A stretch of 64,000 bases of DNA from Oscillospiraceae bacterium (GCA_015067495.1 SVMI01000006.1:60313-124312); one strand, 5' to 3'; numbered from the stretch's first letter, positions 1 through 8,781 are shown. Numbers and translations are program-made. Notes: generated from the letters alone by a model not told the origin.

Positions 1-462
1 ATCTTGCTGTTACTTAATGCTGCCATCATAATCGCACCGCAGTATTTCTCCGGTTCGAACAAAGATGCCCGCAGCTTATCGCCCTTGGACTCCGTTCTGA
101 TCGGTCTGGGCGGCATTGTAGGCGCAATTCCCGGTGTTTCGAGCATTGCCGGTGCGCTTTCCGTTGCAAAAATAAGAGGAACTGATCAGCAATATTCACT
201 GGATTTTGTCTACCTGCTGTTCATTCCGACAATGCTTGCGATGTGCGTTGCAGATGTTGTTCTGCTTGTTCTCGCCGGAGGGAGCGGACTTGACGGTTGG
301 GCATTTTTGCATGGTCTGCTTACCATGGTCAGTGCGGCGGCAGCTGCCTTTGGCGGTATTACATTTATGCGTTTTCTATCGGTGAAGATCGGCTTCAGCG
401 GTTTTGCTTATTACAGCGTAGGACTGAGCATGTTCACCTTTATTCTATATCTTATCGGTTAA
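1..462 (+). CDS. UppP/BacA-like undecaprenyl-diphosphatase family membrane protein (5' end missing)
   Basis: The reading frame is open from base 1, so the gene starts upstream of the window; about 153 C-terminal residues are visible. They form several hydrophobic segments and contain, near residues 36-43 of the visible part, a glycine-rich stretch ending in PGVSSIAG. This resembles the second conserved block of undecaprenyl-diphosphate phosphatases (usually PG-x-SRSG), enzymes that recycle the lipid carrier of wall synthesis in the membrane. The Arg normally following the Ser is replaced by Ser here, so it may be a divergent or non-catalytic relative. It ends directly before ftsK with only the ribosome binding site between, so the two are probably co-transcribed. 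The family call rests on this motif and topology only. Confidence 0.55.
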   Translation: MLLLLNAAIIIAPQYFSGSNKDARSLSPLDSVLIGLGGIVGAIPGVSSIAGALSVAKIRGTDQQYSLDFVYLLFIPTMLAMCVADVVLLVLAGGSGLDGWAFLHGLLTMVSAAAAAFGGITFMRFLSVKIGFSGFAYYSVGLSMFTFILYLIG

Positions 463-477
463 TTGAGGAGGTACTTT

Positions 478-3150
478 ATGGCGGAAAAGAAAAAGACACA
501 AGCGCAGAAGGCTGCGTCTGCCAGGAAGTCCGTTGCTGCACGGAAGGATACAAAGGATACAGAATCCAAGCGCAGCAAGAAAGCAGAGAAGGTCGAAGCA
601 GAGAAGAAGACCAACATCCCGGTTCGCCTTATTACGGCTGCTGTCGCACTGTGTGCCTTTTTGATCTTCCTTTTTGCGGCACTTTATCCTGATGCGTTGT
701 TCTTCGGGTTCTGGCAGAAGTACATCATTCTGCCGCTGTTTGGTCAGGTGGCATTTTATGTGGCGATTCCTGCCCTGCTGTACTTATTTATCATCCAGGC
801 ATTCAGCCGCAAGCAGCCGGTGATCCAGCGCAGTATTTGCCTGATCGCATTTGTTTTGATTTGCGGTTGCATCTCCCAGATCGGTATGCGTGATGACCAT
901 CTGCCCACAGGCTTCGGCGCGCTGTTGAAAGCACTGATCGACGGCAGCTACATTGGCGAGACTGCCGGTTTGATCTGCGGCAGCATCGGTTTGCTGCTGA
1001 AGCGCTGTTTCTCGGTCGTGCCGTCGTATATCATCTTGATCGTCGCGGCACTGCTGACGCTGCTTGCCTCGTTCCGAATCACGGTATTCAGCCTGATCCG
1101 CGCCATCCAGAACCGCCCCAGAGGCGACTGGGAGGACGAGGAGGAAGAAATTGAAGACCCTGCAGCTGTTGTGGTCAATCACATTGCCAATAAGCATATA
1201 GCACATGTTGAGAATAAGCGTGCGCAGCAGCAGGCGGAGAGTGAACAGACAGATATTGACGTCCCCGTTGATGATGAGCCTGTTGCGCCTCCTGCGCGCA
1301 GACGCAAGACGACGAAAGCCGCAGACGACTTTATGAGCGAAGTGGAAGCGGATGTGGAAACCCCCGTTTCGGATGAGGGTATGGAAGGCGACGCGGATGT
1401 GGATCTGATCCTTGAGCAGAAAAAGCAGCCTGCACCGGCAAATACCTTCGATATTCCTGAAGTACCTGCAGAAATGACACCTTTTGAAAAAGAAGAGGCG
1501 GTCGAAGAAACGGTGCAGGATACAGTTCAGGAGGTTCTGGAGGAAAAGAAAACCAAGGTCACCGCGAAGGAAGCCAGGGATTCTGCTGCTGAGGTTGCCG
1601 CTGAGATCGAGCAGGCGCAGCAGATCCGTAAGCCGGAATACTGTTTCCCGCCCATCGATCTGCTCCGTCCCAGCGACCGAAACGCAACAGATGCGACTGC
1701 TGAAATGCGGGAAAATACCCGCCGCTTAAATGAGACCCTTGCAAGCTTCAAGATCGAAGCGCGCATTATCAATGTTACCCGAGGTCCCAGCGTTACCCGC
1801 TATGAGGTGGAGCTTGATAAGGGTGTGCGCCTGAGCAAGCTCACCGGCTGTGCGGATGATATCGCACTGAGTCTTGGCGCATCCGGCGTTCGTATCGCCG
1901 CTGTTCCCGGTAAAATTTCTATCGTTGGCATCGAAGTGCCAAACCGTGCGGTGACGACGGTTTCCCTTCGTGATGTCATCGACTCCCCGGAATTTTCCCG
2001 CGCAAAGTCCAAGTCAACCTTTGCGGTGGGCAAGGACATCGGCGGTGCCTGCATCGTCGGCAACATCGCGAAGCTGCCCCATATGCTGATCGCCGGCACC
2101 ACCGGCTCCGGCAAATCCGTTTGCATGAACTCGATCATCATCAGCCTGCTTTATAAGGCAAGTCCTGATGATGTCAAGCTGATCATGGTCGACCCGAAGA
2201 TGGTCGAATTGGGCATTTACAACGGCATTCCCCATCTGCTGATCCCGGTGGTCACCGATCCGAAAAAGGCGGCAGGCTCGCTGCAGTGGGCGGTTACCGA
2301 AATGATGCGCCGCTATAAGGCAATGTCCGATGCCGGCGTTCGTGATCTTGAGTCCTACAACAGCATTGTAGAGGCTGAGGGTGAAGGTACAAAGCTTCCC
2401 CAGATCGTGGTCATCATCGACGAGCTGGCTGACCTGATGCTGGTGGCTGCCAAGGAAGTGGAAGAGTCTATCTGCCGCATTGCCCAGATGGGTCGTGCAT
2501 CCGGCATCCACCTGATCATCGCCACCCAGCGTCCCTCTGCGGATGTCATCACGGGCTTGATGAAGGCAAATATTCCCTCGCGAATTGCGTTTGCCGTCGC
2601 ATCTGCGATGGAATCCCGCATCATTCTGGATACACAGGGTGCGGAAAAGCTGGTGGGCAAGGGCGATATGCTCTTTGCTCCTATCGGTGCAGGCAAGCCC
2701 ATCCGTGTGCAGGGTTGCTTCGTCAGCGACCCGGAGGTGGAATCCATTGCCACCTACGTCAAGGAGCATTGTATTACTGACTATGACCAGACGGTTATGG
2801 ATGATATTGAACGCAAGGCACTTCAGACGGGCAATGGCAAAGCAACTGTTTCCGATCCCGATCCCTCGCCGGACGAACTGGACGGCGACGAAATGCTGCC
2901 GGCGGCGGTTGACGTCATCTTCGAAACGGGTCAGGCATCCGTATCCATGCTCCAGCGTCGCCTGAAGCTGGGCTACGCAAGGGCAGCCCGCATCGTGGAC
3001 GAAATGGAAGAGAAGGGCATTGTCGGTCCCTATCAGGGCAGCAAACCGCGCACCATTCTGATCACGAAGGAGCAGTGGGAGGCGATGAAGTCCGGGCAGT
3101 CCGCCCAGATGGGCTTCGATGATCTTGAGGACGACGATGAGGATATGTAA
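478..3150 (+). CDS. ftsK: FtsK/SpoIIIE-family DNA translocase
   Basis: This 890-residue protein pumps chromosomal DNA through the division or sporulation septum. The N-terminus is Lys/Ala-rich (1-45), followed by about four membrane segments between residues 46 and 200, an acidic low-complexity linker (about 215-380), then the RecA-like motor with a Walker A motif GTTGSGKS near residue 540 and a Walker B motif VVIIDELADL near 640. A winged-helix gamma domain (about 805-860) that reads KOPS/SRS-type DNA signals closes the protein before an acidic tail. The ATG at 478 is chosen because GAGGAGG lies 6 bases upstream; an in-frame TTG at 463 is inside that site. Clostridia often have one protein for both FtsK and SpoIIIE roles, so the exact name is uncertain although the family is not. 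Confidence 0.96.
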   Translation: MAEKKKTQAQKAASARKSVAARKDTKDTESKRSKKAEKVEAEKKTNIPVRLITAAVALCAFLIFLFAALYPDALFFGFWQKYIILPLFGQVAFYVAIPALLYLFIIQAFSRKQPVIQRSICLIAFVLICGCISQIGMRDDHLPTGFGALLKALIDGSYIGETAGLICGSIGLLLKRCFSVVPSYIILIVAALLTLLASFRITVFSLIRAIQNRPRGDWEDEEEEIEDPAAVVVNHIANKHIAHVENKRAQQQAESEQTDIDVPVDDEPVAPPARRRKTTKAADDFMSEVEADVETPVSDEGMEGDADVDLILEQKKQPAPANTFDIPEVPAEMTPFEKEEAVEETVQDTVQEVLEEKKTKVTAKEARDSAAEVAAEIEQAQQIRKPEYCFPPIDLLRPSDRNATDATAEMRENTRRLNETLASFKIEARIINVTRGPSVTRYEVELDKGVRLSKLTGCADDIALSLGASGVRIAAVPGKISIVGIEVPNRAVTTVSLRDVIDSPEFSRAKSKSTFAVGKDIGGACIVGNIAKLPHMLIAGTTGSGKSVCMNSIIISLLYKASPDDVKLIMVDPKMVELGIYNGIPHLLIPVVTDPKKAAGSLQWAVTEMMRRYKAMSDAGVRDLESYNSIVEAEGEGTKLPQIVVIIDELADLMLVAAKEVEESICRIAQMGRASGIHLIIATQRPSADVITGLMKANIPSRIAFAVASAMESRIILDTQGAEKLVGKGDMLFAPIGAGKPIRVQGCFVSDPEVESIATYVKEHCITDYDQTVMDDIERKALQTGNGKATVSDPDPSPDELDGDEMLPAAVDVIFETGQASVSMLQRRLKLGYARAARIVDEMEEKGIVGPYQGSKPRTILITKEQWEAMKSGQSAQMGFDDLEDDDEDM

Positions 3151-3152
3151 TG

Positions 3153-3180
3153 AAACAGATTTGTTCTGTTTGATATTTTT
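3153..3180 (+). terminator. Weak hairpin after ftsK
   Basis: A 7-bp stem (AAACAGA with TCTGTTT, loop of 5) starts three bases after the ftsK stop and is followed by GATATTTTT. It is AT-rich and may only partly separate ftsK from the next gene. Confidence 0.3.
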
Positions 3181-3224
3181 ACATCCCATCCGGGCAAGCC
3201 GGAGGGACAGTAGGAGGAATTTTT

Positions 3225-3809
3225 ATGAATAATGCAAAAGTCAAACGTATGGCAGCCATCGGTTTGCTGATGGCGTTGGTGGTCGTAATGCAGTTCGTCA
3301 GTGGCTTGATACCTTCGGTCAGCGGCTTTTCCATCTCGCTGGTACTCATTCCCGTTGTGTTGGGCGCGGCACTGTATGGACCTTATGCCGGTGCGATTTT
3401 GGGCACGACCTTTGGCGTGGTCGTGTTCATCAACTGCGTGACCGGCGCTGACATGGGCGGCGCGATGGTATTTCAGGCAAATCCTGTGCTGTGCTTTATC
3501 GTGGTCATCGCCAAGGGCGCACTTGCCGGTCTTGCATCGGGTGCTGTTTTTAAGCTTTTGAAGGACAAGAATACTTACCTTGCCATGCTGTGCGCAGCGA
3601 TCGTCTGCCCGGTTGTGAACACCGGCGTGTTTGTTGCATGTATGTTTGCCTTCTTCATCGATGTGCTGAATGCATGGGCTGAAGGCGGTGACGTGGTTGG
3701 CTATGTGCTGACGGTTCTGGTGCTTGCGAATTTCGTGCCTGAGTTGATCGTCAACGTTGTGTTCAGCCCCGCTTCCGCAAGAATCGAGAAGGTCGTCACG
3801 AAAAAATAA
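3225..3809 (+). CDS. ECF transporter S component (substrate unknown)
   Basis: A 194-residue integral membrane protein with about six hydrophobic segments and the N-terminal basic-then-hydrophobic pattern (KVKRMAAIGLLMAL) of substrate-binding S subunits of energy-coupling-factor importers. These proteins bind vitamins or similar small molecules and work with a shared T subunit and two ATPases, none of which is encoded here, as expected for group II ECF systems. The start is supported by TAGGAGG 8 bases upstream. The substrate cannot be read from sequence, and the short 74-base leader shows no riboswitch I can recognise. A 92-residue membrane protein follows 18 bases downstream and may be co-expressed. 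Confidence 0.8.
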   Translation: MNNAKVKRMAAIGLLMALVVVMQFVSGLIPSVSGFSISLVLIPVVLGAALYGPYAGAILGTTFGVVVFINCVTGADMGGAMVFQANPVLCFIVVIAKGALAGLASGAVFKLLKDKNTYLAMLCAAIVCPVVNTGVFVACMFAFFIDVLNAWAEGGDVVGYVLTVLVLANFVPELIVNVVFSPASARIEKVVTKK

Positions 3810-3827
3810 CGTAGGATGTGATCACTT

Positions 3828-4106
3828 TTGGATTTTCTTGTTGAATTGATCATAGAGCTTCTCTTTGAGGTTCCCATAGAAGCGGCAATGGAGAGCAAAA
3901 AGCTCAAAACCGGCGTGAAAACTGGGATCTTTTGCGTCCTAGGGGGCGTGATCACGCTGTTTATAGTCGTGTTGACTGTTCAAAAGTGGATCGCGAATGA
4001 CGATTTTACCGGCACCTTCTTTATGACGCTGATCACAGCCGTGATGCTGTTTGGCGTGGTTTTTGGCGCAATACACGGACATAAACATAAATGGAAATCG
4101 AAGTAG
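3828..4106 (+). CDS. Small membrane protein of unknown function
   Basis: A 92-residue protein with two clear hydrophobic segments (about residues 31-49 and 62-81) and a short basic His/Lys-rich tail. The TTG start at 3828 has AGGATG upstream; the alternative, ATG at residue 20, would leave no good ribosome binding site. I do not recognise the family. It lies 18 bases after the ECF S-component gene and is followed at once by a strong terminator, so it is most likely the last gene of that transcript. Confidence 0.6.
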   Translation: MDFLVELIIELLFEVPIEAAMESKKLKTGVKTGIFCVLGGVITLFIVVLTVQKWIANDDFTGTFFMTLITAVMLFGVVFGAIHGHKHKWKSK

Positions 4107-4111
4107 CCTTT

Positions 4112-4145
4112 ACCGGCAGCCATTTTGGCTGCCGGTTCTATTTTT
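4112..4145 (+). terminator. Rho-independent terminator
   Basis: A perfect 10-bp GC-rich stem (ACCGGCAGCC with GGCTGCCGGT, loop ATTTT) is followed by TCTATTTTT. It closes the ECF/small membrane protein transcript just before the spoIIIA operon. Confidence 0.9.
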
Positions 4146-4193
4146 GTCATGACCGGGACAAACCGTGCATAGGCTTTTGCAGGAGTGATGCAA

Positions 4194-5033
4194 ATGAAGT
4201 GTGCATGGGAAGCGTTCCTGATGCTTCTGCCGCAAAGGATGCGGCAGGAAGTGGACAAACTGGGGCGCACGGCATTGGAGGAAATCAGGCTCCGTGCCGG
4301 AAAGCCTGTCGAATTGATCCTCGGCGGCAGATCAATGGTCATAGCCCATATTGCAGAGCAGGAAGATCTGAAATTTGTTGTCAACGTGGCGAGCCGTTAT
4401 TCTCCGTGGGCGGCTTCGACAATCGCCCGGGGGTACCTGACAGCCAAGGGCGGACATCGAATTGGTCTGTGCGGCGAGTGCGTTGTTCAAAACGGTGAGG
4501 TCACAGGGATCAGGTCGGTGCAGTCTCTGTGCATCCGTGTGGCAAGAGCCTTTGAAGGAATCGGGAAATTTGCACCGACGGTCGGCTCGCTTCTCATCCT
4601 TGGACCGCCGGGCTGCGGCAAAACGACACTTTTACGTGATCTTATCCGCTATCGCTCAGAAGCCGGTCAAGCGGTGTCGGTTGTGGATGAGCGCGGCGAA
4701 CTGTTTCCCATTGGCGCGAATTTTCCATGTGGTCTGCGAACGGATATTTTGACCGGCTGCAGCAAGGGGCAAGGCATCGATATGGCGGTGAAAACGATGC
4801 GACCCCAGTGTGTCGCGGTGGATGAAATCACCTCGCAGGAGGACGCTGAGGCACTCTTGAATGCAGGCTGGTGTGGTGTTGAACTGCTGGCAACCGCACA
4901 CGCAAAGGATCATCATGATCTATACCGTCGCAGCATCTATTTGCCGCTTGTCAAAAGTGGGCTGTTTGAACAGATACTGGTTCTGCGGCAGGATAGATCA
5001 TGGCGGCTGGAAAGGATCGGCCCATGCCAATAA
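4194..5033 (+). CDS. spoIIIAA: Stage III sporulation protein AA (ATPase)
   Basis: First gene of the spoIIIA operon. The 279-residue protein is a secretion-type ATPase thought to energise assembly or function of the SpoIIIA-SpoIIQ channel between mother cell and forespore. The P-loop GPPGCGKTTLL lies near residue 135 and an acidic CVAVDEI strand near 205. The ATG at 4194 is preferred over GTG 4185 and ATG 4188 because AGGAG (4181-4185) then has 8 bases of spacing. A sequence resembling a sigma-E promoter (GTCATGA, 15 bases, CATAGGCT; 4146-4175) lies upstream but would start transcription almost on the ribosome binding site, so I do not list it as a feature. Length fits the family. Confidence 0.95.
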   Translation: MKCAWEAFLMLLPQRMRQEVDKLGRTALEEIRLRAGKPVELILGGRSMVIAHIAEQEDLKFVVNVASRYSPWAASTIARGYLTAKGGHRIGLCGECVVQNGEVTGIRSVQSLCIRVARAFEGIGKFAPTVGSLLILGPPGCGKTTLLRDLIRYRSEAGQAVSVVDERGELFPIGANFPCGLRTDILTGCSKGQGIDMAVKTMRPQCVAVDEITSQEDAEALLNAGWCGVELLATAHAKDHHDLYRRSIYLPLVKSGLFEQILVLRQDRSWRLERIGPCQ

Positions 5034-5536
5034 AGATCATTGGAGCATTGCTGATCATAGGCTGCTGCGGCGGGTTTGGTATCTTACTGGCACACAATCA
5101 CAGACGGGAAGTGAAGCTTCTGTATGAGCTACTGCACGTATTTGACGTGATGTCATCGGAGCTGGAATACCGTCTGACGCCGGTCCCGGAGCTGTGTCGC
5201 TTATGTGCGCAGGAGCTTTCGCAACCCTTATGCGGTGTGTTTGAAGATGTTGCGCAGCAGCTTGAACTGCAAACTGTAACGGATGCTGGGGCAGCAATGG
5301 AGCAAATTCTGCGCAGGGACAAGCATTTGCCCGCAGCGGTTTCCCTTTCGCTTCATTTGCTTGGACAGACCCTTGGAAGATTTGACCTCAATGGGCAGCT
5401 GCGTGGCTTGCGTCATTGCACGGAATCCTGTCGACACGAATTGGAAGAGCTTGAACACAATCAGCATCAACGCCTCCGCACACTTCAGACACTTGGCTTT
5501 TGCGCAGGCGCGGCGCTGGCAATTTTACTGTTTTAA
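5024..5536 (+). CDS. spoIIIAB: Stage III sporulation protein AB
   Basis: A 170-residue protein with an N-terminal membrane segment (about residues 4-22), a helical charged middle, and a C-terminal hydrophobic segment (about 155-170), as in SpoIIIAB. It overlaps the end of spoIIIAA by 10 bases; the ATG at 5024 is preceded by AAAGGAT. It belongs to the mother-cell side of the SpoIIIA complex, and its topology resembles a type II secretion F-like platform protein. Identification relies on topology plus its fixed place in the operon. Confidence 0.92.
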   Translation: MPIKIIGALLIIGCCGGFGILLAHNHRREVKLLYELLHVFDVMSSELEYRLTPVPELCRLCAQELSQPLCGVFEDVAQQLELQTVTDAGAAMEQILRRDKHLPAAVSLSLHLLGQTLGRFDLNGQLRGLRHCTESCRHELEELEHNQHQRLRTLQTLGFCAGAALAILLF

Positions 5537-5539
5537 CCT

Positions 5540-5734
5540 ATGGATATTGATTTGATTTTTAAGATTGCCGCCATCGGTATCATTGTTTCCATCCTCAATC
5601 AGGTGCTTTCCCGCTCGGGGCGGGAGGAGCAGGCGACGATGACCACGATAGCGGGCTTGGTTGTTGTCTTGATGATGATCGCACAGAAAATCTCGGATCT
5701 GTTCGATTTGGTCAAGACCCTTTTTGAACTCTGA
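5540..5734 (+). CDS. spoIIIAC: Stage III sporulation protein AC
   Basis: A 64-residue protein with two membrane helices, starting MDIDLIFKIAAIGIIVSILN, which is a strongly conserved beginning for SpoIIIAC. It is a small integral membrane subunit of the mother cell-forespore channel. It starts 3 bases after spoIIIAB and its stop overlaps the start of spoIIIAD, indicating coupled translation. Confidence 0.95.
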   Translation: MDIDLIFKIAAIGIIVSILNQVLSRSGREEQATMTTIAGLVVVLMMIAQKISDLFDLVKTLFEL

Positions 5735-6129
5735 TGGGGCGGTTTTTGCAGGTTGCTGCCGGAATTTTCGTGGCAGTTATTTTAGGGATCATCGTTTCGA
5801 AGCAGAGCAAGGATATCTCACTGCTGCTCAGCATCGGAGCATGCTGCATGGCACTGGCTGTTTTGTCTTGGTATCTGGATCCGATTCTGGATCTGATCGC
5901 AAGATTGGAGCGGATCGGTTTTATGCAGCAGGAATGGATCTCGGTCATTCTGAAGGCGATCGGCATCGGACTGCTGGTGGAGATCGGTTCGCTTATCTGC
6001 GTGGATGCAGGAAATGCTGCGCTGGGAAAAACATTGCAGATCATCGGAACAGTAGTGATCCTTTGGCTGGCTGTCCCGCTGATGGCGCAGCTTTTGGATC
6101 TGCTGGAACGGGTGCTGGGGGAAGTATGA
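5734..6129 (+). CDS. spoIIIAD: Stage III sporulation protein AD
   Basis: A 131-residue membrane protein with four hydrophobic segments, homologous in layout to SpoIIIAD. Its ATG overlaps the spoIIIAC TGA by one base and its own end overlaps the spoIIIAE ATG by four bases, so translation of AC, AD and AE is coupled. It is a membrane subunit of the SpoIIIA channel complex. Confidence 0.95.
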   Translation: MGRFLQVAAGIFVAVILGIIVSKQSKDISLLLSIGACCMALAVLSWYLDPILDLIARLERIGFMQQEWISVILKAIGIGLLVEIGSLICVDAGNAALGKTLQIIGTVVILWLAVPLMAQLLDLLERVLGEV

Positions 6130-7166
6130 GAAGGCTGATTTTACTGATCCTATTAGTCGCTGCGCTTGCAGTTCCCATATGTGCAGCGGAATATACGGCA
6201 CCTACCGTGCCGCCGGATGCGCGGCCGCTCATGCCTGCTCAGACCGAGTCCTTCGGTCAGGGCTTGTGGACGGTGATCAAATCTGCTGTTGCGCTTCTGC
6301 GTCCTGACCTTACCGCAGCCGCGCGAACCTGTCTTTCTGTCGTTGCCGTTGTCCTTCTGACGTCCATCCTTAACAGCTTTTCAGGTAACATGAAGACGGT
6401 TACCGATTTTGTGTGCCCACTGGCGATCTCCGCCGTATTGCTTGGACAAACAAGCTCCTTGGTGGAGCTTGGTGTGGAAACCGTTCAGCAGTTGAGCGAG
6501 TACGCGAAGCTGCTGCTGCCCGTGATGACCGGCGCGCTGGCGACACAAGGCGGTACGACGGGCGCAGCCGCTCTGTATGGCGGCACGATGCTCTTTAACA
6601 CCGTTCTTGTCACACTGATCGGGAATTTGCTTGTTCCGATGATCTACATATTTCTTGCCTTATCGATCGGCAACTGTGCCCTTGGGGAGCAGCTTTTGAA
6701 GAAGCTGCGGGATTTCTCAAAATGGCTGATGACATGGACGCTGAAAATCATTCTTTATGTATTTACCGGCTATATGAGCATCACGGGAGTCATCAGCGGT
6801 GCGGCGGATGCTGCTGCAGTGAAGGCTCTGAAGCTGTCGATCTCCGGCATGGTGCCGGTGGTCGGAGGAATCCTTTCAGATGCTGCGGAAAGTGTAGTGC
6901 TGGGGGCGGGCGTTATGAAAAGTGCAGCGGGAGTTTACGGTTTGACAGCGATTATTGCTATTTTTATTTCGCCGTTTTTACAGATCAGTGTACATTATTT
7001 GATTTTGAAGGTCACCGCGGCTGTTTGCGGTGCATTTGACGTCAAAGCGGCATCGGAGCTGATCGAGGATTTTTCCGGCGCAATGGGGCTGCTGCTTGGT
7101 ATGACAGGTACGGTCTGTATTATGCTGATGATCAGCATGATCTGTTTTTTGAAGGGGATGGGATAA
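6126..7166 (+). CDS. spoIIIAE: Stage III sporulation protein AE
   Basis: A 346-residue polytopic protein with a signal peptide (residues 1-20, ending in AVPICAAEY), a short extracytoplasmic stretch, then at least seven hydrophobic segments. Length and topology match SpoIIIAE, the largest membrane subunit of the SpoIIIA complex. The ATG at 6126 overlaps the spoIIIAD stop. A longer open frame upstream is only an overlap with AC and AD in another phase and is not used. Confidence 0.95.
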   Translation: MRRLILLILLVAALAVPICAAEYTAPTVPPDARPLMPAQTESFGQGLWTVIKSAVALLRPDLTAAARTCLSVVAVVLLTSILNSFSGNMKTVTDFVCPLAISAVLLGQTSSLVELGVETVQQLSEYAKLLLPVMTGALATQGGTTGAAALYGGTMLFNTVLVTLIGNLLVPMIYIFLALSIGNCALGEQLLKKLRDFSKWLMTWTLKIILYVFTGYMSITGVISGAADAAAVKALKLSISGMVPVVGGILSDAAESVVLGAGVMKSAAGVYGLTAIIAIFISPFLQISVHYLILKVTAAVCGAFDVKAASELIEDFSGAMGLLLGMTGTVCIMLMISMICFLKGMG

Positions 7167-7168
7167 AA

Positions 7169-7642
7169 TTGTCGGTGCGCGAATACCTTGTTGGTGTGAC
7201 CGGGGCGGCGATGCTCTGCGGGCTTGTCAGAGTGATGCTGCCGGGGAAGGGAACTGTTGCGTCTGTGATCAAGGTGCTGACAGGTGTGCTGATGCTCTTG
7301 TCGGTTGCAAGACCTTTCGTATCGACCTCCTTTGACAACATTCGCGATTGGACGGAGGATCTTTCTTTTGATGCACAAGCCATTGTATCGGATGCTGAAA
7401 ATGCAGCGAATCAGGAAATACGGGAACGCATAAAAGAGAATTGTGAAGCATACATTCTTTCGAAGGCCAGTGAATACGGCGTCAGCATTGAAGTAACGGT
7501 TGACCTGACGGATGCCGTACCCCCGACTCCGGCATCGGTCACCATCTCAGGTGCGGTATCGCCTTATGCGAAGCAGGCTGTGTCGCGGATGCTCGTACAG
7601 GAGTTCGGAATCGTTGAGGAGGAGCAGAAATGGATCGGATAG
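7169..7642 (+). CDS. spoIIIAF: Stage III sporulation protein AF
   Basis: A 157-residue protein with two N-terminal membrane segments (about residues 10-25 and 33-52) and a soluble C-terminal domain of the kind that in SpoIIIAF resembles a ring-building fold. The start is TTG at 7169, two bases after the spoIIIAE stop, preceded by GGGGATGGG. Its last 13 bases overlap spoIIIAG. Confidence 0.93.
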   Translation: MSVREYLVGVTGAAMLCGLVRVMLPGKGTVASVIKVLTGVLMLLSVARPFVSTSFDNIRDWTEDLSFDAQAIVSDAENAANQEIRERIKENCEAYILSKASEYGVSIEVTVDLTDAVPPTPASVTISGAVSPYAKQAVSRMLVQEFGIVEEEQKWIG

Positions 7643-8127
7643 CTTTAAGGACAAAACTGGGGGTGCTGTTTGGAAGATACCGATACGTGCTGCTGATACT
7701 TCTGATTGGAGTAACATTGATGCTGCTGCCGGATCTCAGCTCGAGAAAAAATGCAAATCAAGACGTCCAAACGAAAACGGAAACAACCGTGACGCTGGCG
7801 CAGCAGCTTGAAACCATATTGTCACAGGTAAAAGGGGCAGGAAAGGTATCTGTGATGCTGACCGTTGGTCAGGGAGAGGAAATAATCTATCAGACAGATC
7901 AATCAGGCGGTACATCTGATTCCGGGCGGCAGGATACAGTGATCATCACCGATGCCGACCGCGCGCAGCAAGGGTTGATCCGGCAAATCAATCCGCCAAC
8001 CTATCAGGGGGCGTTGATCGTCTGTCAGGGTGCTGACAGTCCCGCGGTGCGCCTTGCGATCATCGAAGCGATCGGAAAGGTAACGGGATTGGACAGCAGT
8101 CGGATTTCAATATTGAAAATGAAATGA
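7630..8127 (+). CDS. spoIIIAG: Stage III sporulation protein AG
   Basis: A 165-residue protein with a single N-terminal membrane helix (about residues 18-36) and a soluble domain carrying the ring-building motif; in Bacillus, SpoIIIAG forms a large ring in the space between the two membranes. The sequence GAGKVSVMLTV near residue 72 is typical of the family. It overlaps spoIIIAF by 13 bases and precedes spoIIIAH by 16. Confidence 0.94.
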   Translation: MDRIALRTKLGVLFGRYRYVLLILLIGVTLMLLPDLSSRKNANQDVQTKTETTVTLAQQLETILSQVKGAGKVSVMLTVGQGEEIIYQTDQSGGTSDSGRQDTVIITDADRAQQGLIRQINPPTYQGALIVCQGADSPAVRLAIIEAIGKVTGLDSSRISILKMK

Positions 8128-8143
8128 ATGGGAGGCATTTTTC

Positions 8144-8683
8144 ATGAAAAACTGGAAGAAGAACTTATTGGCGGCCAGCGTGCTTCTAGTGGTGTGCGCC
8201 GGAATTTACATGAACTGGACATACACAAATGCGCAGCAGGTCGGCGACTTTACGGACACGCTCAATTCTGACACGGTCATGTCGGAGGATGGATTGATTC
8301 TCGATACCAACACGGACGCGAATGAGGACAATACGCTGGTCAACTATTTCGCAGCGGTGCGTCTTTCCCGTCAGGAAGCGCGGGACAGTGCTGTGAATCT
8401 CCTGCAGGAGGCAATGGCTTACGGCAGCGAAAGCGATCAGGAGCAATCGAAAAAGCAGCTGGAGCAGATCGTTCAGACAGCACTTTGTGAAGCTCAGATC
8501 GAGAGCCTGATCATTGCCAAGGGCTATGCAGATTGTGTTGCGTATATGTCTGACGAGGGGATCTCTGTGGCGGTTGCTTCGCCGGAGGGGGGCATGCAGA
8601 CCTCCGATATTGCCGTGATCGCGGATATTGTGATCACCCAGTCCGGCTATTCCATGGAGCAGATCCGGGTGGTACAGGTGTAA
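8144..8683 (+). CDS. spoIIIAH: Stage III sporulation protein AH
   Basis: A 179-residue protein with one N-terminal membrane helix (about residues 5-24) and a C-terminal extracytoplasmic domain that in Bacillus binds SpoIIQ from the forespore side to form the feeding channel. The start has GGGAGGC upstream. The middle is rich in charged and Gln residues (about 80-120), then comes the ring-building domain. Last gene of the operon, followed by a hairpin. Confidence 0.94.
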   Translation: MKNWKKNLLAASVLLVVCAGIYMNWTYTNAQQVGDFTDTLNSDTVMSEDGLILDTNTDANEDNTLVNYFAAVRLSRQEARDSAVNLLQEAMAYGSESDQEQSKKQLEQIVQTALCEAQIESLIIAKGYADCVAYMSDEGISVAVASPEGGMQTSDIAVIADIVITQSGYSMEQIRVVQV

Positions 8684-8691
8684 AAATAAGG

Positions 8692-8720
8692 GGGCTGTTG
8701 CATTTTGCAGCAGCCCTTTG
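8692..8720 (+). terminator. Terminator of the spoIIIA operon
   Basis: An 11-bp near-perfect stem (GGGCTGTTGCA with TGCAGCAGCCC, loop TTT) starts 9 bases after the spoIIIAH stop. The following T run is short (TTTGCGTTTG). Confidence 0.75.
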
Positions 8721-8752
8721 CGTTTGTACCCAAAAACTCTCGTAAAGTTTTG

Positions 8753-8781
8753 TTGACTACAGGCGCATTTTTTGGTATACT
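8753..8781 (+). promoter_or_regulatory. Sigma-A promoter of the asp23-nusB-xse-ispA operon
   Basis: TTGACT and TATACT are separated by exactly 17 bases, about 50 bases before the Asp23-family start codon. Confidence 0.85.

Noticed and set aside
2014..3189. A 391-codon minus-strand frame opposite ftsK
   Set aside because: Composition is that of an antisense shadow (His/Gln/Asp-rich), with no ribosome binding site or family; ftsK on the plus strand is certain.
3151..3224. Possible riboswitch before the ECF S-component gene
   Set aside because: Only 74 bases, with one weak hairpin and no recognisable aptamer core.
4146..4175. Sigma-E promoter-like sequence before spoIIIAA
   Set aside because: The match is partial and would place the transcript start on the ribosome binding site; the true promoter may lie elsewhere.
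5724..6125. N-terminal extension of spoIIIAE across spoIIIAC and spoIIIAD
   Set aside because: The start at 6126 gives a signal peptide and family length, and the AD gene in the other frame is well supported.
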